From Rhizoclosmatium globosum (Eukaryota; Chytridiomycota; Chytridiomycetes; Chytridiales; Chytriomycetaceae): a DNA stretch of 64,000 bases. The stretch spans positions 648,399 through 712,398 of the forward strand of contig MCGO01000010.1 in the NCBI GenBank assembly GCA_002104985.1, in the 5' to 3' direction. This document shows, piece by piece, positions 33,588 through 44,839 of the stretch. A program made the position numbers and the translations under genes. Under the pieces are notes generated by a model. That model was not told the DNA's origin and ran no database searches. It saw only the letters and a list, made by a program, of their open reading frames with translations. The number at the start of each line of letters is the position of its first letter. Within the stretch, counting starts at the first letter, position 1.

Positions 33588-34618
33588 ATGAACGTGACTG
33601 TCACAAATGGGACTCTTGGCACGGCTATAGCCTTCAGTTTAATGATTCCATTGAACTGCATAGCCTTGATTATCCTGATCCGTCTTATCATGGAACATGA
33701 CGTACGGCGAGCGGGAAAACGATTTCACTCAAAATACTTTGGTCCCCTATGAATCGGTTACTAATCCTTGGCCTAATCTGTCTCATATCGTTCTTTGTAT
33801 GTATGGTGATTCAGCGGTTTATGGACCTTCACTCACTGGAATCTGAAGTCAGTTTCATTCTTGAGAAATTCTTTCTTGCAATGGTTGAGTCGTGCGCCAC
33901 ATATTATTCGTGGATACGAGGGGAAGCTGTTGTGGATATTGTTAGCCCTAGAATCTATTATTGGCTGAAATATGCTGTGATGGTCTTTCAAGTATTCTTT
34001 TTTCTTCAGGTTATACCTCCTATCGCGTTTGCAATGTATTCAAAAGACTCCCCAGCTCCACCTATTGTTACATATGCATCTCAAGGAAGTGTTATTCTTG
34101 TTGGTGTGATTGTTGTGTTCCTGGATATAGTTTCTCCTTCATTTTTCTCAAGTATATTCATCAACAAAGGCAGCTTGCAGAAAGTGACAGGAAACTGTAC
34201 ACAATATCAAAATATAGTGTAATCGGAACGGCATCTTCATTTGTGCTATATTAATGTACGCTTCGGGAATCGCTCTCCACTCTAATATCTTGTTTGACCT
34301 GAGCCCCAATTTTGTCAGTTTCACGTTCTGGATCTTGATTCGAATGAAGCAGAAATTATATGGTATCGTTGAAGAAACTAAAAGCAGACATTCTTCGCTT
34401 CAAAGGAGGTTATCGATGCCTGTAAGTGTTACGACTTCGGTTTCGGAACGGAGAGAGTCTGTGAATTCTTGGCCGGATAGGCGGACTTCTGCACAGTATT
34501 CTACTTTGCATACCATGTCCCCAAATCGGAATCCGAAGACCAACCTAGACATTCGTTGCATATGACGGCGGAGAGGGGGAGAAGGCTGAGCATGGTCAAA
34601 GAGTTCCCCCGTACTTGA
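33588..34618 (+). CDS. 7TM membrane protein, subgroup II, frame-broken copy 1
   Basis: Starts MNVTVTNGTLGTAIAF. Helices and the signature YSWIRGEAVVDIV are intact, but the frame must shift near 33721 (a T missing before SLKILWSPMNR), near 34128, near 34247 and near 34530. Alignment with the next copy shows each break is consistent with one lost base. Tail: SSLQRRLSMPVS followed by a Ser-rich segment. It could be a pseudogene, but the lack of nonsense substitutions favours sequence error. Confidence 0.6.
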
Positions 34619-34749
34619 GAACATTCGTTCACAATTTAATTATTATAGTTTGGAAAGACAAATATAAATGAATCCTTGAAATATAGAAATTTCTATCATG
34701 AGATACTTTTGATGATAATCTCTTGTTCAGATTTTCAGTCATCCCCAAC

Positions 34750-35796
34750 ATGAACGTGACTGTAACGAACGGGTCACTTGGTACGGCTATCGTCTATAGT
34801 CTAATGATTCCATTGGATTGTATAGCTTTAGTTATTCTGATCCATCTTATCATGGAATATGAACTACGAAGGGTGGGGAAAAGATTCTCACTCAAAATAT
34901 TTTGGTCGCCAATGAACCGGCTATTGATACTAGCTCTATATGTATGATTTTGTTTACGATATGTATGGTGGTTCAGCGGTTCATGGATCCACACGCAGTG
35001 GTGTCCAGAATCTGCGCTGTTTTGGAGAAACTCTTTCTAGCTATGGTTGAGTCGTGCGCCACGTATTATTCGTGGATACGAGGGGAAGCTGTTGTGGATA
35101 TCGTGAGCCCTCAAATCTATTATTGGTTGAAATACGCCGTGATGGTCTTTCAAGTATTCTTTTTCTTCAAGTGATTCCAGAAATGGCTTTTGCAATTTAT
35201 TCTACGAATGGTCCCACTGGTTCCACTCCATCCGTTCTCATTTATACTGCTCAAGGGAGCGTCATTCTTGTTGGTGCGATTGTTGTGTTTCTTGACACGG
35301 TCTTCACTGTAATTTTTCTCAAGTATATTCACCAGCAACGGCAACTTGCAGAAAGAGACAGAAAATTATACACAATATCAAAGTACAGTGTGATTGGAAC
35401 GATATTTTCCTTCTGTGCCGTGGCAATGTACGCTGTGGGGTTTACTCTCCGTTCCACGTCATCTCTGACCTCAGTTCAAACTTTGTCAGTTTCACCATTT
35501 GGGTACTCATTCGAATGAAGCAAAAGTTGTATCGTATTGTGGAAGAAAAGAGGGATAGACATTCCTCGCTGCAAAGGAGGATGTCCATGCCTGTGAACGT
35601 TAAAGATTTTACGTTAGAAGACAGAGAGTCGTTAGCTTCTTGGAAAGATAGACGGATCTCGTTACAATCTAATACATTGTACGCCATGTCACCAAAATTG
35701 GAAGTTGACGAGCAAGTCAGGAATTCGTTGAATGTGACAGCAGAGCGGGGGAGAAGGTTGAGCATTGTCAAGGAATCCTCCAATAGTATAGAATAA
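34750..35796 (+). CDS. 7TM membrane protein, subgroup II, frame-broken copy 2
   Basis: Starts MNVTVTNGSLGTAIVYS. It shares WSPMNRLL, YYSWIRGEAVVDIVSP and HSSLQRRMSMPVN with the copy at 33588. Breaks are near 34945 (A missing after LALY), near 35168 (TTTTT versus TTTTTT) and near 35455. It stops at 35794-35796 after a Ser-rich tail. The predicted product is about 345 residues. Confidence 0.6.
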
Positions 35797-35900
35797 AAGC
35801 GTGTCTTCAAAGGAGAAATTCAGAGCAAAGAAAAGAAAGTTGAGCAATTTGGAACCCAAGCACCCAAATCCAAGCAGCCTTGTCTCCCAACTGCGAAATC

Positions 35901-38900
35901 ATGTCTCAACAACACATTGTTAGATGTGTCCAGTGTGACAAATACTTCAATTCAATTGGCTCGGATGATGAAAATGCGTGTGCATATCATAGCACAAGTT
36001 GGATTGAACATGGCCGAGAAAGAGATCAATTCAACATTTGTTTGTCAAACTGTGGAACGGAAGGATGTGAGTTGCTACTGTTACCATCGATTGAATTGGT
36101 CTGACAGTTGAATACTCTTACTGATGGCATTTAATAGGCCACCATGCTTCGCACAGACAAGTGGCCCACACTGAATATCCTATTCGCCTTTCTTTACCGA
36201 CTTGAATACTCTATTGGACAAGCAAAAGGTGCGTGCATCCAAGCGAATAGAAGCGCTAGTTTAATACAGTAGTTGTTGTCGCACTCAAGTGGACTTACAC
36301 TCGAATACACAACAGATATTCACAGTCGTCTCTGTCCGCGATACAATGGCAGTGTTTGGATTGACTGACTCGTCATATTCTTCGCATCCAAACCATTTGT
36401 TTCTGTATGTGACTCCGAAGGGACGATCGCACTCGTCTCAAAGAATACTCTTCTTTTCGCCGGAGCATCTTGCTTTCGTATCTCTTCGTGCGAATATGGC
36501 AGCATTGTATTCTGCGGGATCGAAAGTGAATTCGCTGCGTGTTGTAAATGTGAGGCTGTGTCATCGGTGAAATGTTGGAAGCTAATTATTCATGTGATTA
36601 TGTAGATTGTAGATTATGCCAGTAATTCATCTGTTGATGCAGTCTGGATTACGAACAATAATGGAGAAGTGATTGGAATCCAGGTGTGTCTCTGTTTGTC
36701 CCTTAAAAACCAATCAACAAACACCCAACACAGATCACCTGTCAAGCGAGTCCCACCGTCCCCGCTTCTCCCGCAACCACCAACGTCTACTTCACCTTTG
36801 ACGAGACAACATTCAAACTCTTCAGCGTCAACGTTCTTTCGCTCTTTGACGCCGCCCCAACTTTGACAACCAGATCCAGAATTCGAACAACGAAACTCGA
36901 GCCACTCAGAAAACTCAAAATGGCAAATAGTCTCAAACACGCGTACTTGGATGCTCTTGAACTCGAAGCGGACTTTGACACCGACACGCGAGACGCCCAG
37001 CCAAAGGGCCTTCTCGTGCATTGTGTACAGTGCGCAACGGACTTTGACTCCGACGACAACCAGCCAGGCCTCTGTCGCTTCCACGCAGAAGACGACGGGA
37101 AATGCTGCCTCAGAGGGAACATTCCTTGTGAGTCCCTCCACTGCCGCCAAGACTAGATAATTAGCTCGCACCTAACCATCCCACACAGGCTCCGCAAGCA
37201 TGCACCGCACTGAACATCACACAGAATACCCATACGCTTCTTACAATACATACATCAAGTCCTTCTTTCTCACGATCATCAAGTCTTTGGAACCGCTCAA
37301 TCAGATGACGTTTCCATCAACCCAGTTATTACCCTCTCTGTCTCTTGTGGTATTACATCGCACACGCACCCAAGCTCTGTCGATAAATTGTTTTTGTTTT
37401 TCAAGACGGGAGGGAGGCGAATCAACAGCTTTTGATGCTGTATGGTCGTGAAGAGTTGTTGGGAGATGCAAGTCTTTTGGATCCACTCGTGAAGAGAATT
37501 GAGGTGGGCGATAATGTCGTGCAAGCCAAATGGATATCCGAGGGTGAAGAGATTCGTGGTGTTGAGGTGTGTCTGTCTCCTCTAATTTAGATAACACTAC
37601 TTTTGTGCTGATGCTTGGTTCACTTAATTGTAGTTACTTGCCAAGTCTGCTACATCTCAGACTCCTGCAATCACAAAAGTATTTTTGAGTATACGAAATG
37701 GAGTGATCCAAGCCCAACACTCAAAGACGTTCAAGTTGTTTCTGTCTCGCGATTCGGTGAACTTGCCCCACCGAAGGCGCAACATATGATCTGTTCCTCA
37801 CGGCGCAGTTACATTCTTGTACCAAAAGCCAGGCTCAAAACTGTTGGGTGTTCCAAGACCACGTCCACCACAATTATTCCAGAATGTGGGCAACGCTGCT
37901 GTCAAACTCGATTTGTGAGTGTCGACTGTTTCCGGTCCAACAAGGCTGCTCGTGGTGGTGACCAGTTCTTGATTGTCTGGATGTTGACAAAGTAAATGTG
38001 GAAGCCGTGCAGATTGTTGCGGTTCATTGTTGGTGGATGCTTCGCGATGAAAGCGTGCCAGTGTTTGGCAAGAAGCCAAGATTTACGAGGAAGGGTTGAG
38101 TGGAAGCGACGGTGTTGGCATTGGACGGTTGGGCACTTTGAAGTTGTTTGTTGAGACTGGAGAGAGTGGAGTTGCGAGACGTGGTCCCGTTTTGTTTGAT
38201 GGTGAGTCATATATCGATTGGGTTTGAGTGTATATGTTCTAATTATGGTTTCCAGTGGAGGTGATTTGTGCGGGTGGATCAACAAGGTCACTCACAGTCG
38301 AACACACTGCGGACCAAATCTATACCATTCCGGAACCTGAAGGCGACGGACAGTATCACATCCTGTTGGAGAGCCCTCAAACGAATGGAACAGTGTGTCT
38401 CGAAGTGTTTTCGAATCCAACTTCAGAAACCTCCATGTTCTCTATTTCGCTGCTGAATCAAGTGCACGCGATCACACTCAATCAACTTCGTGCTGCGGTT
38501 GTCTCGGCGCTGACTAATGGAACCAGCCCACTATTGTCTCTCACCCGTGATGAGCTTGGCCACTCTTGCCATTTGGTACTCACTGCGTTAGTGGACGTTT
38601 TTGGACGTCGCGTGTATGCTGTTCGTGTCGATTTGGAATATGATGGTGCGCGAGCTGTTCGGTTTATTGAGTTGCCTTTGTACGGAGATGCTGTTTCAGT
38701 ATCGGAAAGAGCGAATGGAGTATCGGAAGCTGAAATTCATGTAAACGAGTTCCGCGGCGATGGCTGGTCTCGTGAATTGGGATTGTCTTTCAGGGAACAG
38801 CCTTTGACTGAGTTTAAGCCTCGAAGTGGAATTGTGTCTCCTGTTGTAGCTCGCGCCGCTGAAGTTTCTGGTGATACGGTTGTGACGAGTAAGGAAACCA

Positions 38901-39858
38901 CGGTGTCACTTGAAACGAGCGTCGCAGCGATTGTGGAACGACAAATGCAAGAGTTTATGGCACGCTTTTCGACTCAAGTTGCACCAATTCAGACTCAAGA
39001 CAACAAGCTTGACCTGATTTTGTCAAAGCTGGGTCAAATGGATTCACGCATGGCGAATTTGGAGTTCCAGCATGGCTTCAGACACGAGTGATTCTGGAAG
39101 AAGTGGTTGGGTTGTCCAAGAAGGTAGAATCCTTAGCTGCTGCAACTGAGGTCCTCGCACTTGATCCAAAGCCGCGAGAAGGCCCACTCGAAAGTCAAGA
39201 ATCTGATTTGGTTGCTCTGGAAGCTCTTGCTGAGAGACTTGAAATTGTTGGATTGAGCGCCGAGGAGCTGCGTGGAACTGTGAACGAGGTTGGAGCGTTG
39301 AGTGACCTTGCTGATAGACTGGACGCTGTTGCTGATTCTGCTGCTTCGCTATCAACGGGACTTGCTTCGCGCAATGATGCAAGTGTTCATGCCCTCTTGG
39401 AGTCTCTCACGGCTCGCTTGCAACAAATGGAGGACCGTTTCAAGGCACAAGACGAAGCTACACGTCCAAGTATTCCAGACGTTGAAATCGTATCCAAACT
39501 TAATGCAGTCGAATCACGCATTGATGGGCTTCCTGACGTATACCAAAACATGATGACCACTGCCCTCGATCGTCAAACCAACTCTATTGCAGCAATTGTC
39601 AGAGCCACTAGCCAACGTACCTCGTTTGACAGTTCCCGTGCAGTCAGCCCAAGCGCTCCAAGCCCCGCTCGTCCCATGTCTCCACCACTGACTCCAACTC
39701 AGAGCAAGAGAATTTCCTACCGTGCTGTCGTACCTGATATGGGAATCGTGTCTGGATTGAGTAAGCTTGTCGGCGGTGGAACTGGAAACGGATCAAAAAA
39801 GATGCAGTCGAGGTTCTCGACTGAGAGCTTGAACAGTTCCCTCGCAGAGTATGATTAG
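35901..39858 (+). CDS. Large modular protein with two Cys-rich modules and a C-terminal coiled coil
   Basis: Exons I can set: 35901-36066, 36138-36228, 36316-36549, 36606-36683, 36734-37127, 37189-about 37567; later exons are less certain up to the stop at 39856. Two copies of a unit are seen. The first begins VRCVQCDKYFNSI, the second VHCVQCATDFDSD, each with CxxC, CxxH and a TEYPY end, followed by a beta-rich stretch ending near an exon that starts IVDYASNSS in copy 1. The C-terminal third is helical with heptads (SKKVESLAAATEVL). At least five frame shifts are needed (near 36190, 37405, 37650-37720, 38060 and 39085). No family is recognised; the modules resemble zinc-binding CHORD-like units loosely. 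Confidence 0.6.
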
Positions 39859-41448
39859 AGTACAAGGTGAAATAGTATTATTAGATAGGAATTTATCACA
39901 ACTGAGATAAGTAGGAATAAAAATGCATATAACGTCAAAAAAGGATTGTATTTGAAAGAGGAGCCAAGGGATAATATCGACAGTGTATGAGTTTTTTTTG
40001 TGGGTGTGTAAATCTTAGAAAATCCTTTGTCTAAATTCAATCATGACCAACACTACAACCACAGGAGATGGGCCACTAGGAACAACCGTCATGTTCTGTC
40101 TTTTGATTCCACTGAACATGATTGTTTTGGCGATTTTACTGTATCTGATTTTGGAATATGATGTGAGACAAGCTGGAAAACGACTCTCAATCAAACTTCT
40201 CTTATCCCCCATGAATCGCGTACTCATCCTTGGGATATTCTGTCTCATATCTTTCAACATCTGTATGGTTATCCAACGGTTTCGAGATGCTAGCACCGTT
40301 GAAGCTAAAGTTAGTTATGTGTTAAATAGGCTCTTTTTGGCAATTGTGGAGCTATGTGGGATTTATTATTCGTGGATACGCGGTGAAGCGGTGGTTGATA
40401 TCGTTTATCCTCGGTTTTACAATGCTTTAAAGCACTCAGTGATGATCGTTCCAGTCTTTTTTTTTCTTCAGGTTATCCCAACAATTGCATTAGTGACGTA
40501 TACCGCGGATTCACCAGCTCCAGTCATGATTACATATGCCGTTGAAGGAAGTGTTATTCTTGCTGGCTTGATTGTATGTTTCTTCGATGCTGTTTTCACG
40601 GTCATTTTCTCAAAGTATATTCATGAACACACGCAACTTACGAAACAAGACAAGAAGCTGTATACGATATCAAAATACAGTGTTATAGCGACTGCGACTT
40701 CCTTTAGTGCTGTGTTAATGTATGCAGCAGGATTCGCGCTCAGCTCTGGAGCATTATTTGACTTTAGCCCCAATTTTATCAGTTTCACGTTCTGGGTCCT
40801 GGTGCGGATGAAATATATGCTGTACAAGGTTGTGGATGAAGCTAGAAGTCAAGTTTCCAGCTTGCACAAGCAAAAGAATTCAGTTGCGGCGACGGAAGAA
40901 TCCTCGGATAGGAGGGCATCTGTCCATTCTGGTAGCATTGTTGAGAATCAAGCGAAAACCGTGGTACTACCAGATTATAAAGGAGGAAGTCTGCCAAGGA
41001 ACCCGAGGTCCAGTATATTGAAACAATAGATAAGAACGCGAACAACCTGACGCAACGATTTTTTTTATTCTGAACGAGAAGTGGTAAAGTTGGGAATAAA
41101 AGAAGATAAAAAACGCTCTAGTTCCATTCATTTTTCTGCCAATTATGACTCCAGAGACATCAGACGGTCCATTCGCTACTGCCGTCATATTCTGCATTAT
41201 GGGTCCACTAAACATGATTGTTTTGAGCATTTTGACACGGCTGATTCTAGAATATGATATACGAGAAGCCAAAAAGCGATTCTCATTCAAACAGTTCTTC
41301 TCCCCTATGAATCGAATACTTATTCTCGCAATCTCTTGTCTTATGCTTTTCTATATTTGTAGGGCAATCCAACGATTCCACGAGCTTCATACTTTTGAGT
41401 ACAAAGTTTGTTTCGTGTTTGTGAAATTCTCTCTTTCGAGTGGAGACT
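39825..41448. repeat. Tandem duplication, first unit
   Basis: This unit spans the last codons of the modular gene, its 3' flank, the 40043 7TM gene and the 5' part of the 41145 7TM gene. The same order reappears at 41453-43122. The shared piece at the left edge includes the string gcagagtatgattagagtac. Confidence 0.8.
40043..41029 (+). CDS. 7TM membrane protein, subgroup II copy A
   Basis: Single exon, 328 residues, intact. The N-terminus MTNTTTTGDGPLGTTV holds possible N-glycosylation sites. Seven helices follow, with WSWIRG-type signature YYSWIRGEAVVDIVYPRF after TM3, KLYTISKYSVIATATS before TM6 and FWVLVRMKYMLYKVV after TM7. The cytosolic tail is Ser/Thr- and charge-rich. The closest copy is at 41683. 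Role unknown; the topology suggests a sensory receptor but no G-protein motif is seen. Confidence 0.8.
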   Translation: MTNTTTTGDGPLGTTVMFCLLIPLNMIVLAILLYLILEYDVRQAGKRLSIKLLLSPMNRVLILGIFCLISFNICMVIQRFRDASTVEAKVSYVLNRLFLAIVELCGIYYSWIRGEAVVDIVYPRFYNALKHSVMIVPVFFFLQVIPTIALVTYTADSPAPVMITYAVEGSVILAGLIVCFFDAVFTVIFSKYIHEHTQLTKQDKKLYTISKYSVIATATSFSAVLMYAAGFALSSGALFDFSPNFISFTFWVLVRMKYMLYKVVDEARSQVSSLHKQKNSVAATEESSDRRASVHSGSIVENQAKTVVLPDYKGGSLPRNPRSSILKQ

Positions 41449-41483
41449 TGCGGAAGCTTGAACAATGCCCTTGCAGAGTATGA
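41145..41483 (+). pseudogene. 7TM membrane protein, truncated copy B (first 95 residues)
   Basis: Starts MTPETSDGPFATAVIFC, identical in layout to the complete gene at 42818. Homology ends at about 41448, after TM2/TM3, and is followed by sequence matching the 3' end of the modular gene at 39825. The frame then reads into a stop at 41481-41483. It was cut by the tandem-duplication junction, so this is genuine truncation rather than a single-base error. Confidence 0.85.
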
Positions 41484-43122
41484 TTAGAGTACGAGGTGAC
41501 ATAGTATTATTAGATAGGGATTTAGCACAACTGAGATAAGTAAAATGCATATAACATCAAAAAAAGGAATGCACCCGAAAGAGGTATATAATGACAAGAT
41601 AAATGGATTAATATCGACTTTATATGTGTTTATTTTTCGTCTCAGGAGTAAATCTTTGAAAATCCTTTGTGCAAATTCAATCATGGCCAACACAACAGCC
41701 ACAGGAGATGGGCCACTAGGAACAACCGTTATTTTCTGCCTTATGATTCCACTGAACATGATTGTTTTGGCGATTTTACTGAATCTGATTTTGGAATATG
41801 ATGTGAGACAAATTGGAAAGCGACTCTCGATCAAACTTCTCTTGTCCCCAATGAATCGCATACTGATACTTGGAGTATTCTGTCTCATTCCTTTTAACAT
41901 CTGTATGGTTATTCAACGGTTTCGAGATGCAAGCACTATTGAAGCCAAAGTCAGTTTTGTATTAGAAAAGTTATTTTTGGCGATTGTAGAGCTATGTGGG
42001 ATTTGTTATTCGTGGATACGTGGTGAAGCTGTGGTTAATATCGTTTGTCCTCGGTTCTACAATGCTTTGAAGTACTCAGTAATGATCTTTCCGGCCTTCT
42101 TTTTTCTTCAAGTTATCTCAACGATTGCATATGTGACGTATTCCGTGGATTCACCAGGTTCAATCGCTATTTTGTATGCTGTTGAAGGAAGTGTTATTCT
42201 TGCTGGCTTGATTGTATGTTTCTTCGATGCTGTTTTCACGGTCATTTTTTCAAAGTATATTCACCAACACAAGCAACTTACGAAACAAGACAAGAAACTA
42301 TATACTATATCAAAATATAGTGTAATAGCGACGGAGACTTCCTTTAGTGCTGTGTTAATGTACGCTGCAGGATTCGCGTTCAACTCTGGCGCGTTATTTG
42401 ACTTTAGCCCCAATTTTATCAGTTTCACGTTCTGGGTCCTGGTGCGGATGAAATATATGCTGTATAAAGTTGTAGATGGAGCTAGAAGTCGAATCTCAAG
42501 TCTGCAAAAGCGGAAGACTTCAGTTGCAGTAACGGAAGAAACCTCAGAAAGAAGCGCATCTGTTCAGTCTGGTAGTACTATTGAGAATCAGGCAAATATT
42601 TTGGTACTCCCAGATTATAAAGGAGGGAGTCTGCCTAGGAACGTGAGGTCTAGTATACAAAACAACAGATAACGCCAACAACGTGACACCTGCTTTTCTT
42701 TATTCTTAGCGAGAAGTGGTAACGTTGGGAATTAAAAAGTACAATTATACCAAAGAAAAAGATATCATTGGGGAATGGTGGAGTTCCATTCATTTTTGGA
42801 AATCTTTTGTGCCAATTATGATTCCAGAGACATCAGATGGTCCATTCGCTACTGCCGTCATCTTCTGCATTATGGGTCCACTAAACATGATTGCGTTGAT
42901 CATTTTGACGCGGCTGATTCTAGAATATGACATACGACAAGCAAAAAAACGATTCTCATTCAAACAGTTCTTCTCTCCAATGAATCGAATACTTATTCTC
43001 GCAATCTCTTGTCTTATGCTTTTCTATATTTGTATGGCAATCCAACGATTTCACGAGCTTCATACTGTTCAGTACAAAGTTGGTTTCGTGTTTGAGAAAT
43101 TCTTTCTCGCGATTGTGGAGAC
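41453..43122. repeat. Tandem duplication, second unit
   Basis: Second copy of the 39825-41448 unit. It contains the 41683 gene, and the 42818 gene continues past its right edge to full length. Unit sizes are about 1.62 and 1.67 kb. Confidence 0.8.
41683..42672 (+). CDS. 7TM membrane protein, subgroup II copy A'
   Basis: Single exon, 329 residues, intact, starting MANTTATGDGPLGTT. An ATG 138 bp upstream is in frame but that extension has no counterpart in the 40043 copy. It is closely similar to the 40043 gene, with changes spread through the tail (for instance SSLQKRKTSVAVTEETS). The post-TM3 loop has YSWIRGEAVVNIVCPRF, so the D of VVDIV is N here. Confidence 0.8.
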   Translation: MANTTATGDGPLGTTVIFCLMIPLNMIVLAILLNLILEYDVRQIGKRLSIKLLLSPMNRILILGVFCLIPFNICMVIQRFRDASTIEAKVSFVLEKLFLAIVELCGICYSWIRGEAVVNIVCPRFYNALKYSVMIFPAFFFLQVISTIAYVTYSVDSPGSIAILYAVEGSVILAGLIVCFFDAVFTVIFSKYIHQHKQLTKQDKKLYTISKYSVIATETSFSAVLMYAAGFAFNSGALFDFSPNFISFTFWVLVRMKYMLYKVVDGARSRISSLQKRKTSVAVTEETSERSASVQSGSTIENQANILVLPDYKGGSLPRNVRSSIQNNR

Positions 43123-43792
43123 GTGTGGGATATATTATTCGTGGATACGCGGAGAAGCTGTTGTCGACATAATTACTCCGAAATTCTACAATTCGTTGAA
43201 ATATTCCGTTCTGATCTTCCCTGCGTTCTTTTTTCTGCAAGTTATTCCGACTGTCGCATCTGTAACATATTACGACGAATCAACCGCTCCCGTCATAATT
43301 AAATATGCAGAACAAGGAAGTATTGTCATCGGCGGGTTGATTGTGTGTTTCTTTGACACGGCTTTTACGTTCGTCTTCTTAACATATATGCAGCAACACA
43401 AACAACTCACACAACAAGATAAGAAGCTTTACACGATATCGAAATATAGCGTTATTGCAACTGTAACTTCGTTTAGTGCTGTTTTTATGTATGCTGCAGG
43501 CTTCGCATTCAACTCATCTGCATTGTTCGATTTCAGCCCCAATTTGATAAGTTTCACGTTCTGGATTCTAGTTCGAATGAAATACAAACTGTACAAGATT
43601 GCAGATGACGTCAAAAGCCAAAATTCAAGCGTGCAACCAAGAAAGCCGTCCGTAGCAGTAATGGAAGCATCGGCAGAAAAGCGGATATCTGGACAATTTG
43701 GAAGGATAGATGATAAAACCGTTTTATCTCCAGAGTCGAAAGGAGGAGGCAGTCTGCCAAGGAACGTGAGGTCCAGTATATTGAAACAATAA
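42818..43792 (+). CDS. 7TM membrane protein, subgroup II copy B'
   Basis: Single exon, 324 residues, intact, starting MIPETSDGPFATAV. The full-length partner of the truncated 41145 copy. Landmarks: YYSWIRGEAVVDIITPKF, LYTISKYSVIATVTSFS, FWILVRMKYKLYKI. Differences from the truncated copy in the shared part are few, so the duplication is recent. Confidence 0.8.
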   Translation: MIPETSDGPFATAVIFCIMGPLNMIALIILTRLILEYDIRQAKKRFSFKQFFSPMNRILILAISCLMLFYICMAIQRFHELHTVQYKVGFVFEKFFLAIVETCGIYYSWIRGEAVVDIITPKFYNSLKYSVLIFPAFFFLQVIPTVASVTYYDESTAPVIIKYAEQGSIVIGGLIVCFFDTAFTFVFLTYMQQHKQLTQQDKKLYTISKYSVIATVTSFSAVFMYAAGFAFNSSALFDFSPNLISFTFWILVRMKYKLYKIADDVKSQNSSVQPRKPSVAVMEASAEKRISGQFGRIDDKTVLSPESKGGGSLPRNVRSSILKQ

Positions 43793-43816
43793 AGACTTGA
43801 TTCGGAAACAAGTCTC

Positions 43817-44839
43817 CTATTTATTCCCAATAATTGACTGCCCAGAGGAATATAATGTTTTGATAATGCCAACACCCCACGATTGATCGGAATTGTTGAA
43901 TGATATCTACAAAATAAAGGAGAAGTCAGCTAAAATACGTAAGGAATAAATCTCGTACCTGAAGAGGGAATGGATAAGAATCCTGTGTTGTGATTGAAGG
44001 AACATGCTCCTTATGTTCGTTAGCAAGCTGTGTTATCTTGAGAAGAGTAGCAAGGAGCTGTTGTTCAATTGACTTTTTTGCTTGAAGCTGGTCGCGTTCT
44101 GTTTTCGATTGCGTGATTGAGAGGCGGATTGTCCATTGCTAAAGCAGTTCGAGCAGAGTCAGACACCAATGTCCTTTTTAAACGTCTCAAGTATATACAA
44201 AATACCTCCCAAGGAACTGTTGCGGGTTCGTTTGTAAACCAGCCCTGTGTCTTTTTAGGTTTCCGTTCTGAGAAGGAGAGAATAAACGAATGTTGGCCGC
44301 CTGATTTCAGAATAGCAGCGCTAAGGGGTCCTCCAGTTTTGAGAGAGTTTGAAGCAGAAGACGATGCTGAGGAGGAGGAGGGAATGGTTGATGAATCCAA
44401 TAGTTTCATAAAGGACGTGATTCGTTCGTCAATCATTCGTTCAATCTGTCATTCACGAATCAGTCTTTTGGTGTTTCTGCGATGGTTGGTACTAGTAAGG
44501 ACGGACCTCTGGATCATCAACGCGGACCTGGAGCATGAGCAGTTCAGGGTAAGTAAGTGGTTGTGTAGATAGCAGCCGGGCCTCACATAGGTCAGATCCA
44601 GGAAATCCAAGTTGACTTCGATTGGTTTTGTAAGCATAAAACTGCGATGGAAGAATATTGTGTGGCTGATTGCTGTTGTTGGGAAGCATTAAAGGTGGTG
44701 GGTTGGTTGAAAGCAGGGCAACCTCGCAGTGCCAGTGTGAGATAGTATCGATCAATATTCTTTTGATTTGAGAGAACAGGATTAGTCGCTTTTCAGGAGG
44801 AAGAGGGAAAGTACTCACAAGAGGCAAATCAAAGTTCAT
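43817..44839 (-). CDS. ATG101: ATG101-like autophagy protein
   Basis: Exons include 44819-44839 (MNFDLPL), a middle region with frame jumps (44500-44759), a 44065-44436 stretch, 43959-about 44065, and 43817-43906. The WF-finger region reads KKTQGWFTNEPATVPWEVF, matching the W-x-F...PWEVW pattern of ATG101, and the last exon starts ISFNNSDQSWGV, like the ATG101 C-terminus; an LDFLDLTYVR segment matches its N-terminal half. ATG101 is a HORMA-domain partner of ATG13 in the ULK/Atg1 initiation complex. The 44500-44650 part needs frame corrections and is not fully settled. Budding yeast lacks this protein. Confidence 0.72.

Noticed and set aside
31143..43792. Calling the frame-broken 7TM copies plain pseudogenes
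   Set aside because: The breaks look like single missing bases in homopolymers and the proteins stay conserved around them; only the copy at 41145 is truncated by rearrangement.
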